Shown: positions 19,411 to 27,973 of the stretch, one piece after another | Layout of the letters: every line of letters starts with the position of its first letter | How positions within the stretch are numbered: the first letter of the stretch is position 1 | Assembly (NCBI RefSeq): GCF_018860755.1 | Contig: NZ_JAHKPW010000070.1 | Span: forward strand, 261,100-325,099 | DNA length: 64,000 nucleotides | Reading direction: 5' to 3' | Source: Colwellia sp. D2M02 | GTDB taxonomy: Bacteria; Pseudomonadota; Gammaproteobacteria; Enterobacterales; Alteromonadaceae | Notes under the pieces: generated by a model | Database searches by the model: none | Told to the model about the DNA's origin: nothing | The model's input: only the letters and a program-made list of their open reading frames with translations | Translations under genes and position numbers: made by a program

Positions 19411-19466
19411 TAATTACTTATTTTCAATTACTTATTTTCAATTACTTATTTTCAATTACTTATTTG
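19411..19466 (+). repeat. Four tandem copies of a 14-bp unit
   Basis: The unit CAATTACTTATTTT occurs four times head to tail (19411-19424 with first base T, 19425-19438, 19439-19452, 19453-19466 with last base G). It lies 34 bases before the start codon of the oxidoreductase gene, in its probable promoter or leader. A change in copy number could vary promoter spacing. Confidence 0.9.
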
Positions 19467-19499
19467 CACGAGTTAAAGGTTATTTATAAGGACAACCAT

Positions 19500-20525
19500 A
19501 TGATTAATTTCGCCGTTATAGGGACGAGTAAAATAACTTGTGCTTTTATTGAGGCAGCTAAACAAGACCCGCGTTTTAACCTTTATGCAGTTTACTCTCG
19601 TCAGCTTGAAACAGCTCAAACCTTTGCTGAAAAACATAAAATAGCGCATTGTTATACCGACTTAAGCGAACTTGCCAATGCTAGTGAGGTTAATGCTGTT
19701 TATATTGCTTCTCCTAATAATTGTCATGAAGCACAAACCTTGATGATGATAAACGCGGGTAAGCATGTGCTATGTGAAAAGCCTATTGCGATTAATACTG
19801 CGCAATTAACACGCATGATTATGGCGGCTAAACATAACAATGTCTGTTTTATGGAAGCTATGCTGATCTCTTTTCTGCCTAACTACCTACAAATAAAAAA
19901 ACACTTACATGCGATTGGTACGGTTCGTAAGTATAGCGCTTCATTTTGTCAATTATCTTCACGTTATCCAGCCTACTTAAAAGGAGAAAACCCTAATACC
20001 TTTAACTTGTTTTTTGGTAATGGTGGTTTAATGGATATTGGTATTTACCCCCTTTATCCTATTATTGACTTATTCGGCTTACCCAATAAGGTTGCCAGTC
20101 AGTGTAGCAAGTTAGCTTCAGGTGTTGATGGTTATGGTGACGTACTATTGTCTTACTCTGATCATTCAGTAAATGCTCAAGGAATAGCTCAAACAGAATT
20201 ACAAGGACTTATCAGCTACTCAAAAGTAAGTCATGGAGCCAATTTAGGTGAGTTACAGGGCGATAAGGGGCGAATTAATTGGCAGCATAGCTCGTTATTT
20301 AACGAAGTTACACTGACATTAAATAATGGGGAAGTACACAATATATCAGTCGCGCAAACGAGTAATAGAATGACCTATGAATTGAGTCATTTCATTGATT
20401 TAATTGAACAAGGTAAAATAGAGTCACCGATTAACCATTGGCAACTTTCTGAACAAGTACTAAGCGTTATTGAGCAGGTAAGAGCACAACAAGGGATAAT
20501 ATACCCCGAAGATACTGCTCTTTAA
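19500..20525 (+). CDS. Gfo/Idh/MocA family NAD(P)-dependent oxidoreductase
   Basis: A 341-residue protein starting at the ATG at 19500, chosen because AAGGA lies eight bases before it and because the protein then begins directly with the Rossmann strand INFAVIGTSKIT. A longer frame from 19365 would read through the tandem repeat and gives no family match. Family marks are AVYSRQLETAQTFAEKH, VYIASPNNCHEAQT, and the catalytic-region motif HVLCEKPIAIN with the conserved EKP. The C-terminal half has the usual sheet domain (GGLMDIGIYPLYPI). The substrate, perhaps a sugar or dihydrodiol, cannot be read from sequence. It appears to be a single-gene unit. Confidence 0.9.
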   Translation: MINFAVIGTSKITCAFIEAAKQDPRFNLYAVYSRQLETAQTFAEKHKIAHCYTDLSELANASEVNAVYIASPNNCHEAQTLMMINAGKHVLCEKPIAINTAQLTRMIMAAKHNNVCFMEAMLISFLPNYLQIKKHLHAIGTVRKYSASFCQLSSRYPAYLKGENPNTFNLFFGNGGLMDIGIYPLYPIIDLFGLPNKVASQCSKLASGVDGYGDVLLSYSDHSVNAQGIAQTELQGLISYSKVSHGANLGELQGDKGRINWQHSSLFNEVTLTLNNGEVHNISVAQTSNRMTYELSHFIDLIEQGKIESPINHWQLSEQVLSVIEQVRAQQGIIYPEDTAL

Positions 20526-20558
20526 TTACGGTGAGATCTTAACCTGAGTTTAAGTTAT

Positions 20559-22016
20559 TTAATGAAAACTGCTAGGCGTTAATGCATAAGAAGGAAGTTC
20601 AAAGTAATAGATGGTGCCGTTCTTACCTTGCTTTTCACCGGTAGTTCCACCTAAAGCATCAATAATTTTCTTGTTTAAAACAATATCTAAAGGGTCTTTA
20701 GCATTACTGTTTACAGTAAGACTATGCTCGCTTAGTAAATGTTTACTATCATCACTAAGCATGCAAGGTTTGCTATCTTCTACCTCGAAGACGATATTAA
20801 ACTTGTCGGGATAAAGGCGTATGTAAATATTATCCCCTTGAGTGCTATTATCAATAGCGTGCTTTGTTAAATGAGTAATGACTTGCTCTACTTGGTTTGG
20901 TACACATAGTTTTTTTATTTTTTCGTCAAGTGATTGGTTAATAATAATATTTTTTATTTTCGCTTTGCTTGACTCTATGTAGAGTTGTCCTGCAATCATA
21001 GCATTTAATGAACACGCCTTTAGGTTTGGACTATGTAAGCATTGTGATAATTCAATGTAACTTTGCAGATCAGCAAAGGTGTGTTCAATTTTATCTTTAG
21101 CTTTTTGACAAAGTAAGCTCGCATCAGCGCTTTTCTTAGTGTCAGGTACGCTATCAACTAACACTTCATTAATGGTAGAAAGTATATAAAGCGGGTTGAA
21201 TATATCTTTTGTTAAGCTGTTAATTATATTTTTATAATCAATGAGAGATTGACGCTCTTTTGTGCTTTGGTAGGCGTTAAAAATTAATTTTCTTAATGTG
21301 ACTGAAAATAACTCTAAATCAAGGGGTTTAATAAAGGTAGCGTCTGCTGCATCGTATAAAAACTTAATGACCGCATTTCTACTCGCGGTAATACCAATAA
21401 AAATAAAGTGTCGTTCTGGAAATGTGTTTCTAATTTCGTCCATTAACTGGCAACCGTTTTTATTTGGCATTTCATAATCTAGAATAATGAGTGTAATAGA
21501 GCTTATTTGGTGTAAAAGGTTAATGACATTATTAGGATTGAGTTCTATGGTATTTTTTATAAACTCTTTTGATAAGATGTTTTCAACGATGTAACTATCT
21601 ACACGTGAGTCATCAACAATTAATGCGTGTTGCGATTGATATATATGGTATTGATGTATAAAACCGTACACCAAAGTTAAAACCTCGGGCGAATTCACAT
21701 TGACAATGAGATCGATATTGCAAGATTTTGCCGTTCTTTCCATTTCAAAGCTACATTCATCGGTTAATAATATGACGGGAATATGTAATGGTGCAGATAA
21801 CTGACACAGCTGCGCTTCTGTTATTGTGTTGTCGTAAACAATTAAAAAATTAGTATCGTCTGATTGGCTTTTTAAATAATTAGCAATGCTAGCGGTTGTA
21901 ACGTTTTTACATGCACCTAATTGCTCTTCTTTGATTAAGGCTGCTAAAGGGAGGTTAAAGTGTTCCGGCAGGTTAACTAATGCTACTTTGAGTATATCCA
22001 CAACGAGTCCTTTCAA
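20559..22016 (-). CDS. Response-regulator protein with degenerate histidine-kinase module
   Basis: A 485-residue cytoplasmic protein. Residues about 8-120 look like a receiver-type fold without the acid pair. Residues 130-245 are a good REC domain: acid pair Asp135-Asp136, phospho-acceptor Asp180 in LIILDYEMPNKNG, Thr210 in GITAS, Lys230 in FIKPL. Residues 255-480 resemble HisKA plus HATPase, but the phospho-accepting His is Lys270 (LTKDIFNPL) and the N box reads THLTKHAID instead of NLLNNA. The G1 box lacks its glycines. It therefore looks like a pseudokinase that receives phosphate but does not make it. No partner kinase gene is adjacent. Confidence 0.78.
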   Translation of the reverse strand: MKGLVVDILKVALVNLPEHFNLPLAALIKEEQLGACKNVTTASIANYLKSQSDDTNFLIVYDNTITEAQLCQLSAPLHIPVILLTDECSFEMERTAKSCNIDLIVNVNSPEVLTLVYGFIHQYHIYQSQHALIVDDSRVDSYIVENILSKEFIKNTIELNPNNVINLLHQISSITLIILDYEMPNKNGCQLMDEIRNTFPERHFIFIGITASRNAVIKFLYDAADATFIKPLDLELFSVTLRKLIFNAYQSTKERQSLIDYKNIINSLTKDIFNPLYILSTINEVLVDSVPDTKKSADASLLCQKAKDKIEHTFADLQSYIELSQCLHSPNLKACSLNAMIAGQLYIESSKAKIKNIIINQSLDEKIKKLCVPNQVEQVITHLTKHAIDNSTQGDNIYIRLYPDKFNIVFEVEDSKPCMLSDDSKHLLSEHSLTVNSNAKDPLDIVLNKKIIDALGGTTGEKQGKNGTIYYFELPSYALTPSSFH

Positions 22017-22192
22017 TGTATTTAGGCTAAAACTATTTTACGTAATAGCATTTGGCCACTTTACCTGTACGGGTTTATGTATGCTCCGTTGATAATAGTA
22101 CAAAAACATTAAATTCGCAGAGTGATTTAATAACCGCATAACTGTTGACTTGAATGTTAAGGAGGAGTTGCTAACTAGGATATTAGTTAAGG

Positions 22193-22212
22193 CATTATAA
22201 ATCTTTATAATG
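22193..22212. repeat. Short perfect palindrome upstream of the REC gene
   Basis: CATTATAAA and TTTATAATG separated by TC. It lies about 180 bases upstream of the REC/pseudokinase start and 80 bases past the end of the YezG-like gene, so it may be an operator or a weak hairpin. Confidence 0.4.
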
Positions 22213-22292
22213 GCGCTCGATAATGCACTAAATAGTAGGTTGATTATCGAGCTGCTTGTTAGATAACATATAGAAAAGAAACCTGCCTCTTA

Positions 22293-22688
22293 TCAAAGGT
22301 TACCATCAAAAGGGGTATCATCAACAAATTTCAAATTAAATTTGCCACTACGCTCAATGGTAAATATTGCTTCAGCCCATACTTTTCCTGACTTTTCTTG
22401 AGCAAGTGTGAATAGCTGTTCAAATGTTGGTTTAATGGCATCAACGTTTTCAATGAGTTTGTCTTCAACATTTGTCTCATGCTCAGGATTAAATGCGCAA
22501 GTATAATAAGCCGTGCAAACATAACTTTTAGTTAGCGCTTCATGTTTATTCTGATGGGGACTTAAACACGAGAGAGAAATATAGGCCGTTAGCCACTCTT
22601 CCTTAATAGATTGATAAAGAAACTGACCTATTGATTTAGTAAGTTCTTGTTCTGATAAGTTTTTAATAGACGATTTTTCTGCTGACAT
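22293..22688 (-). CDS. YezG-like (DUF600) putative orphan immunity protein
   Basis: A 131-residue acidic protein. Its C-terminal part, W-x-AIFTIERSGKFNLKFVDD, lines up with the W-x-KAKYTLEPTGKFNIDF segment of the YezG-type protein at 32402-32737, and the N-terminal helix before a Trp (EEWLTAYI) also fits. YezG proteins neutralise YeeF/Endonuclease_NS_2 toxins. No toxin gene lies next to it here. It may be an orphan immunity gene against toxins of kin or foreign strains; this is inference from family likeness. Confidence 0.6.
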   Translation of the reverse strand: MSAEKSSIKNLSEQELTKSIGQFLYQSIKEEWLTAYISLSCLSPHQNKHEALTKSYVCTAYYTCAFNPEHETNVEDKLIENVDAIKPTFEQLFTLAQEKSGKVWAEAIFTIERSGKFNLKFVDDTPFDGNL

Positions 22689-22908
22689 TATTACTATCCT
22701 TAGCTATAAATTATGTGTTGGTTAATTGTAAAGAGTATAAATTAAAGTTAAAAGTAATAATCGTGAACTTTTCTTCAGTTTATTTAACCTTTTATTTTTA
22801 CTTGATAAATTATTGTACTTTCACCCTATTTTTATTGCTTTATATTCTAAAAGTATGTTACTTTGCACCGCCTTTTTTTCTAAGGCTAATTCATCATACA
22901 AAGGACTT

Positions 22909-23397
22909 ATGAATATGAAAAAAATCATCGCTGTAGCAGCACTTTCTCTTTTACCTTTCACTCAAGCAATGGCTGACCAAGATATTGGTTGTGGCTTAGG
23001 CTCTATGGTATTTGCAGGTAAAGAAGGTAAAGTGTTCAAAGTATTAGGTGCAACAACTAACGGTACTTCAGGTAACCAAACTTTTGGTATTACTTTTGGT
23101 ACATTAGGTTGTGATGGCACAGGCCCTATCACTTCAACTGAAACTGTATCACTTTTTATTGATGGTAATGTTGATCAATTAGCACGTGATATTTCAAAAG
23201 GTGAAGGCGAAACTTTGGCTACACTTGCAGAAGTATGGGGCTTTGCAGAGCAAGATAAAGCCGAATTTGCTTCTTTAGCACAAGCTAACTTTTCCGCTAT
23301 TTACACCTCTGAAAATGTAACTTCACAAACAGTATTAGAAAACCTAAACCGTTTGGTAGCAAGTAATGCTGTATTATCAAGTTATAAACTTGCTTAA
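22909..23397 (+). CDS. DUF3015 family periplasmic protein
   Basis: A 162-residue exported protein: MNMKKIIAVAALSLLPFTQAMA is a clear signal peptide. The mature part begins DQDIGCGLGSMVFAGKEGK and contains NQTFGITFGTLGCDG, the DUF3015 signature, with a conserved pair of cysteines. ATG at 22909 or the in-frame ATG at 22915 could start it; AAAGGA lies just upstream and fits the second slightly better. The next plus-strand gene is the DUF4105 protein, a usual neighbour of DUF3015 in gammaproteobacteria. It ends in a strong terminator, so it may be highly expressed. Function unknown. Confidence 0.88.
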   Translation: MNMKKIIAVAALSLLPFTQAMADQDIGCGLGSMVFAGKEGKVFKVLGATTNGTSGNQTFGITFGTLGCDGTGPITSTETVSLFIDGNVDQLARDISKGEGETLATLAEVWGFAEQDKAEFASLAQANFSAIYTSENVTSQTVLENLNRLVASNAVLSSYKLA

Positions 23398-23430
23398 TTA
23401 GCTACGCAGTTAATTTATTCAAATTATGTT

Positions 23431-23452
23431 AAAGCCCCTTCAGGGGCTTTTT
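23431..23452 (+). terminator. Rho-independent terminator of the DUF3015 gene
   Basis: Stem AAAGCCCC/GGGGCTTT with loop TTCA followed by TT, 34 bases after the DUF3015 stop codon. It separates that gene from the DUF4105 gene. Confidence 0.88.
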
Positions 23453-23584
23453 ATATTTATAGCTGTCGTATTCTTTTATTTTAACAAGGGTATGACCATT
23501 GTATAAAACACATATTCCACCTACACCACTTTTAGTTCCCTATAAAATCAAGCACTTTGAATGGTAACGGGTATATAAGACACC

Positions 23585-25432
23585 ATGAAAATATTAAGCA
23601 CAGTTATATTTATTATTTTAACGTTATTATCTTTACCGTCTTTTTCCAGCGATATATCACTCAAGACCTTAGCTAAAAATTCATATTGGTTACAGCTTGG
23701 TCATTATCGCTCAGCTGTGTTGACTGAGTGGAAAAGTGAAGTAGACAGTGAGAGTTTTTTTCTTACTAAATCTGGAAAAACAGACCCCTATGCCGAGTTG
23801 CTGGCTACCGTTGATAGTTTTAACGCAATAGGGTTAACGGTAAACGAAGCCAACAAACTACGCTGTGCCTTTCCTGCTCGCTATACCTGGCTAAAAAAGA
23901 AAATACCTAATAATTGGCCTGAGCTCAACTGCATTGAACTTAGTCAATGGAAAGAAGTGATGAACCCCGCAGGTATTACGTTGGTTTTTCCTACGGCCTT
24001 TATGAATAGCCCCTCATCAATGTTTGGGCATACGTTACTGCGCGTTGATGCAAAAGATCAAAACAGGCATAGAGAGTTAGTAGCTTTTGCGATCAACTTT
24101 TCCGCCCAACCTGATGTTGAAGATAATGCAGCGGCGTATGCGTTTAAAGGACTTGTAGGGCAATACCCTGGTAACTTCACTGTTATGCCTTATTACCGAA
24201 AGGTACGGGAATATAATGATATAGAGTCTCGAGATATTTGGGAATATAAGCTCAATTTTACCGAAAGAGAGGTTGAGCGTATATTACTTCACTTGTGGGA
24301 GCTACAAAGAGCTACTTTTGATTATTATTTTATTGATGAAAATTGCTCATACCAGTTATTAAGCTTATTGCAACTTGCTAATGAAAAGCTTGATTTAACT
24401 TCTTCATTTTCTTTTCAAGCGATTCCGTCAGATACTGTTGCCGCATTGAAAAATAATAAGCTACTTCAAGAGCCTAATTACCGACCAGCATTTGGTACGC
24501 GTTTATATCATTATGCACAACAGCTATCAGCACAAGAGTTAGCATCTGTTCAACAGTTAATTGAAGAGGGGGAATTTGACAACGCTACCTACACCATAGA
24601 CCGACAAGCCGCTATTTTAGAAATGGCCTATGAATGGTTAAACTTTAATTTTTATGATCAAGGGCTTAATCGAGATCTTATAGCACCACGTTTAAAAAAA
24701 TTGCTATATGAACGCAGTAAGCTAAAAACACCACCTCCTTTTTCTGAGCCAGAAAAACCACTTGCTTCTCCTGAGCAGGGGCATAGTTCATCTCGAGTGG
24801 GTATTACCTTAGTGAATAGCAATAACTACGATAATCAAATAGAGCTTTCCTATAGGTTGGCCTATCATGATTTACTTGATTATTCGCTTGGTTATATTCC
24901 AGGTGCTCAAATTAGCTTTTTTGATTTCCAGAGCAGCTTCAGCAAAAATGATAAACTGCGTATCGAACACTTATACCTAATTGATGCAATGTCACTTGCA
25001 CCTGACAATGAAGTTTTTAATAGTTGGTCATGGAATATGAGGCTAGGGTACGATAGACAGCCTGATATAAATAAGCAAAAAAGTAGATACTTTACTCAAG
25101 GAGGGTATGGCAAGTCATTTGGTGATCCTAATAAGTTTCATAGCTTTATATTAGGATCTGTTGAGTTCAATGCAGGTGATATAGCAGATAACGTTGAAGT
25201 AGGCTTAGGTACCGAGTTAGGTGCGGTTTGGCAACTTAACAGTAATAATAAATTAGCATTTACTGGCAATGTTATGTGGTTACTTAATAGTGAAGTAGCG
25301 CGGCATTCACGCGTCGATTTATCATGGAATTGGGCTTTGCAAACTAACTGGGCACTACGTAGTAATATTAATTACAAAAAGTGGTACCGCGAGGAGACGC
25401 AAGCAAAACTGACTTTGTATTATTATTTTTGA
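23585..25432 (+). CDS. DUF4105 (Lnb N-terminal periplasmic domain) outer-membrane-associated protein
   Basis: A 615-residue exported protein with a signal peptide of about 22 residues. Residues about 100-300 hold the DUF4105/Lnb-N core: FPTAFMNSPSSMFGHTLLRV, ALINFSAQ-like AFAINFSAQ, YPGNFTVMPYYRKVREYN, WEYKLNF, and FDYYFIDENCSYQLL. The conserved His of FGHTL and Cys of ENCSY suggest a papain-like site. From about residue 395 the sequence turns into alternating beta strands ending in LTLYYYF with a C-terminal Phe, as in an outer-membrane barrel. It probably acts at the outer membrane on lipid or peptide bonds, but no substrate is known to me. Confidence 0.85.
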   Translation: MKILSTVIFIILTLLSLPSFSSDISLKTLAKNSYWLQLGHYRSAVLTEWKSEVDSESFFLTKSGKTDPYAELLATVDSFNAIGLTVNEANKLRCAFPARYTWLKKKIPNNWPELNCIELSQWKEVMNPAGITLVFPTAFMNSPSSMFGHTLLRVDAKDQNRHRELVAFAINFSAQPDVEDNAAAYAFKGLVGQYPGNFTVMPYYRKVREYNDIESRDIWEYKLNFTEREVERILLHLWELQRATFDYYFIDENCSYQLLSLLQLANEKLDLTSSFSFQAIPSDTVAALKNNKLLQEPNYRPAFGTRLYHYAQQLSAQELASVQQLIEEGEFDNATYTIDRQAAILEMAYEWLNFNFYDQGLNRDLIAPRLKKLLYERSKLKTPPPFSEPEKPLASPEQGHSSSRVGITLVNSNNYDNQIELSYRLAYHDLLDYSLGYIPGAQISFFDFQSSFSKNDKLRIEHLYLIDAMSLAPDNEVFNSWSWNMRLGYDRQPDINKQKSRYFTQGGYGKSFGDPNKFHSFILGSVEFNAGDIADNVEVGLGTELGAVWQLNSNNKLAFTGNVMWLLNSEVARHSRVDLSWNWALQTNWALRSNINYKKWYREETQAKLTLYYYF

Positions 25433-25561
25433 GGTGTTATTTGTTATGTTTTCTTGCTTGTTTATATGTAGGATCTCAGCGCTACCATAGCTTAGAGTAT
25501 TATCATTCATCACGATGGCACGCTGTTTGTTGTATTTTGTTAAGTCTTCATGCACCCAATA

Positions 25562-26461
25562 TTAAATTCGTATTGAGTGGCAAACACTATGTAGTTGCCA
25601 CTTATCATTTACATGTTGCATAGTAAACTTCATAGCATCACTTGGTGCGGTATAAAAGTTAGCTAACCAAATATTCACTTCATTTTTATTGGTATTTTGC
25701 CAACGAGTCACTTGATTTTTAGTGATAAAAATCCCTTGGAAAACAATTTTTTGAGTGGTTTTTTCCCCTGACTCACAAGGCCAGCTACCTAGTTTTTTTG
25801 CACCAGAATAAAAGGCATAATTTGTTAAAAAAGGCGCTGGGCTAATCACTTCTGATAGAGCACTATTTTGTGTAGCTTGACATATCAACTCAAAAAAATC
25901 GTTAACTAAGCTTTCAGAGTTTGGAATGCCCTGCTCAACTAACTTCTTTGAAATTGTTGAATAAAATACTGGTGTGTTCTTACAATGAGGAGAATTAATT
26001 AGTAGATCGCCATCAACATTACTAAAACCTGAGCCGTTAGTGTTTGTGACTATCGCTGCAATGTCTTGTGCAGGACCATTTTTATTCGTTTTTGTGGGGG
26101 ACTTCTTGTTTCTTTCAGTGATAGGTGCTTGATAAGGTACTTTCTTATCGTTTTCTACAATACTGTTTTTAGTTGATTTATAGGTGAAAGTATCTGCGGT
26201 AATAGAGATTACTTCTAATTTTATCGTGTTGACATTAAATGCAATGACAAGGATGTCTTCCTCAACATGCCAATCTCCATGCATTGTAAACTTCCCCATA
26301 TTTAGATACATAGCTCCATCAGATTGATAGCAGAGGGTATCTTTACCTGTATTTTTCCAGCATCCAATTACCTTTTGAGCTATTTCATTTGCTTTTACGT
26401 TACTTACACTTACACACACAGCGATAAGTAAAAAAACTAACGATTTTATCTTTTTATTCAT
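25562..26461 (-). CDS. Exported protein with a lipocalin-like N-terminal half, function unknown
   Basis: A 299-residue protein with a signal peptide (residues 1-24, ending VKA). Residues about 28-95 (VIGCWKNTGKDTLCYQSDG, FTMHGDWHVEEDILVIAF) recall the small lipocalin-like calycin repeats in which a Trp-containing strand is followed by a display of strands. A Lys/Asn/Pro-rich linker follows, then a C-terminal domain with several cysteines (WPCESGEKTTQK, HSVCHSIRI). It is the last gene of the five-gene minus-strand run that starts with hscC. I do not recognise the family. Confidence 0.55.
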   Translation of the reverse strand: MNKKIKSLVFLLIAVCVSVSNVKANEIAQKVIGCWKNTGKDTLCYQSDGAMYLNMGKFTMHGDWHVEEDILVIAFNVNTIKLEVISITADTFTYKSTKNSIVENDKKVPYQAPITERNKKSPTKTNKNGPAQDIAAIVTNTNGSGFSNVDGDLLINSPHCKNTPVFYSTISKKLVEQGIPNSESLVNDFFELICQATQNSALSEVISPAPFLTNYAFYSGAKKLGSWPCESGEKTTQKIVFQGIFITKNQVTRWQNTNKNEVNIWLANFYTAPSDAMKFTMQHVNDKWQLHSVCHSIRI

Positions 26462-26508
26462 TATTATTCCTTTAACTTTAGTGAGAGTTAAATTCCATTT
26501 CAGTTTAT

Positions 26509-27096
26509 TTAGTGTTCTTTAACCTTATTTAGTTTCGCTTTTATCCGCCATAAAAATGTTAACTGAATTAACATCATCATTATAAATAGCAACACCAAGC
26601 CAACAACTAATTCTCCAGCGTATTGTTCCATAAGTTTGGTCAATTTTGTTGGCTCAAGGGTTTGGTAAATATTGCTTGAAAGTTTGCTGTATTCTTTACC
26701 TGTTAACCACGTATTTGTTTTATGGTTGTAATAGAAATATGTACCCTCTTGCCATCGATAAAAGCTATGCCCATAACTTTCTTCTAACTCTTTAAGCGCT
26801 TTAGGTAATTTAATTTCAATAATACCCATATAGCTAATAGGCAATGTCGTTTCGTAAGTTATTTCTTCAATATTGATATTGATTAAGTCAATATCTCCTT
26901 CAAAAGGAATATTATTAAAGGAGACAGAATAAGTGTCTTCGTCAACTTTATTAAACGACTTTAACTCACTACTGGTTTTTTGAAGTTGTTCCCAACGTGA
27001 TAATAATTCTTCTTTATTAGGCGACTCAGCATTTACAGCTATGGGCAGGGCACAAAAGCACATTATTATTAGGTTTACGATAAGTTTATATTTCAT
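26509..27096 (-). CDS. Membrane-anchored exported protein, function unknown
   Basis: A 195-residue protein: a signal peptide (residues 1-23, ending VNA), a periplasmic part of about 130 residues, one transmembrane helix at about 165-187 (LVVGLVLLFIMMMLIQLTFLW) and a short basic cytoplasmic tail. It lies 47 bases upstream of the lipocalin-like gene and 27 bases after the 205-residue gene on the same strand. No homologous family is recognised. Confidence 0.55.
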   Translation of the reverse strand: MKYKLIVNLIIMCFCALPIAVNAESPNKEELLSRWEQLQKTSSELKSFNKVDEDTYSVSFNNIPFEGDIDLININIEEITYETTLPISYMGIIEIKLPKALKELEESYGHSFYRWQEGTYFYYNHKTNTWLTGKEYSKLSSNIYQTLEPTKLTKLMEQYAGELVVGLVLLFIMMMLIQLTFLWRIKAKLNKVKEH

Positions 27097-27123
27097 TTCT
27101 ATCCTTGTAGTTGAAGTTACTTA

Positions 27124-27741
27124 TTAGTTAGTTTCAGAGGCTATATTTTCAAAAAGACAATAACCTATATGCTCAATGGCTGTTTTAATATGCTTTATGT
27201 TATTAATATAATGCACGAGAAAAACATATTCGTCAGACTCAGTATCAATAATGCTGAGCTGTAAGTCATTTTCTCTTAACTTTTCATCAAAGCTTGTTAT
27301 GACGCTGTCACATGAAATAGAAATATCCTTTTCATATGAGGGAAGTGTAAGAAACAGGTTATAGTTTTCTTGTAAAGCCAAGTTAAGTCGCCATGCTAAA
27401 TTACTTGTTTCCGAATTTAAATCAAATGACATAATAAAGTGGTAATCATTGTCATCTAAAAACTCAGCGAAAACGTTTAACGTTGATAAATAATCATCGT
27501 CATTGTCATAATTCTTCAGTGTATCGATAAATTCAAATACTTCATTCTTACGAGTATTTTTAGGAAGGCATAACTGAGCTAAGTATTGATAAGACTCTTT
27601 GGCTTTATATGAAAGGGTAGGGTAATTCGTTTCTAGCGCAAGGGTCGTGTTGTTATCGATTTTGTTGCTTTTTGAACTGTTTTTTTTAAATGAAAATAGT
27701 AAATCATTTATTTTCTTTATTATCATATGCTTGAACTCCAT
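27124..27741 (-). CDS. Hypothetical cytoplasmic protein
   Basis: A 205-residue protein with a basic, Ser/Lys-rich start and an acidic remainder with many Asp (YDNDDDYLSTLNVFAEFLDDNDYH). The C-terminal segment DLQLSIIDTESDEYVFLVHY followed by a helical end resembles small acidic immunity-type proteins in general shape only. The start could also be the in-frame ATG five codons on. A boxA-like repeat lies directly upstream. Not recognised. Confidence 0.5.
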   Translation of the reverse strand: MEFKHMIIKKINDLLFSFKKNSSKSNKIDNNTTLALETNYPTLSYKAKESYQYLAQLCLPKNTRKNEVFEFIDTLKNYDNDDDYLSTLNVFAEFLDDNDYHFIMSFDLNSETSNLAWRLNLALQENYNLFLTLPSYEKDISISCDSVITSFDEKLRENDLQLSIIDTESDEYVFLVHYINNIKHIKTAIEHIGYCLFENIASETN

Positions 27742-27762
27742 TTCAAGTAATTAACGTGTAGT

Positions 27763-27863
27763 GTATAGAAAGGTTAGTCATACTTATAAAAACCAGCCTG
27801 TCACTTTGTATAGTGACAAAGCAACAAGCAGGTTTGAAATCCATTTCAAATTGTTAAAGAGCG
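27763..27863. repeat. BoxA-like repeat, copy A (about 100 bp)
   Basis: It shares with copy B (31522-31617) the left edge GTATAGAAAGGTTA, the middle TGTCACTTTG and AAGCAAC, and an identical right part GGTTTGAAATCCATTTC plus AAATTGTTAAAGAGCG. The palindromes TTTGAAAT-CC-ATTTCAAA and TGTCACT/AGTGACA (27799-27818) are inside. Read on the minus strand the end is CGCTCTTTAACAATTT, the same as the boxA antitermination region of gammaproteobacterial rRNA leaders. It lies about 110 bases past the J-protein stop. Confidence 0.8.
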
Positions 27864-27973
27864 TGCTTTTTGGTAACAATAATCAAAACAGAGTGATTGA
27901 GCTGGTTAATTTGTTTAAACGGCTCTGACCCCTTTTATTTTTTTGCTGTTATTTTATTAGAGCGTGTTAATAA

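Noticed and set aside
19365-19499. 45-residue N-terminal extension of the oxidoreductase
   Set aside because: It translates the tandem repeat; the Rossmann strand starts right after the ATG at 19500, which has a good ribosome binding site.
25381-25623. Plus-strand 80-codon frame after the DUF4105 gene
   Set aside because: It overlaps the end of that gene out of frame and runs into the next minus-strand gene; no ribosome binding site or family pattern.
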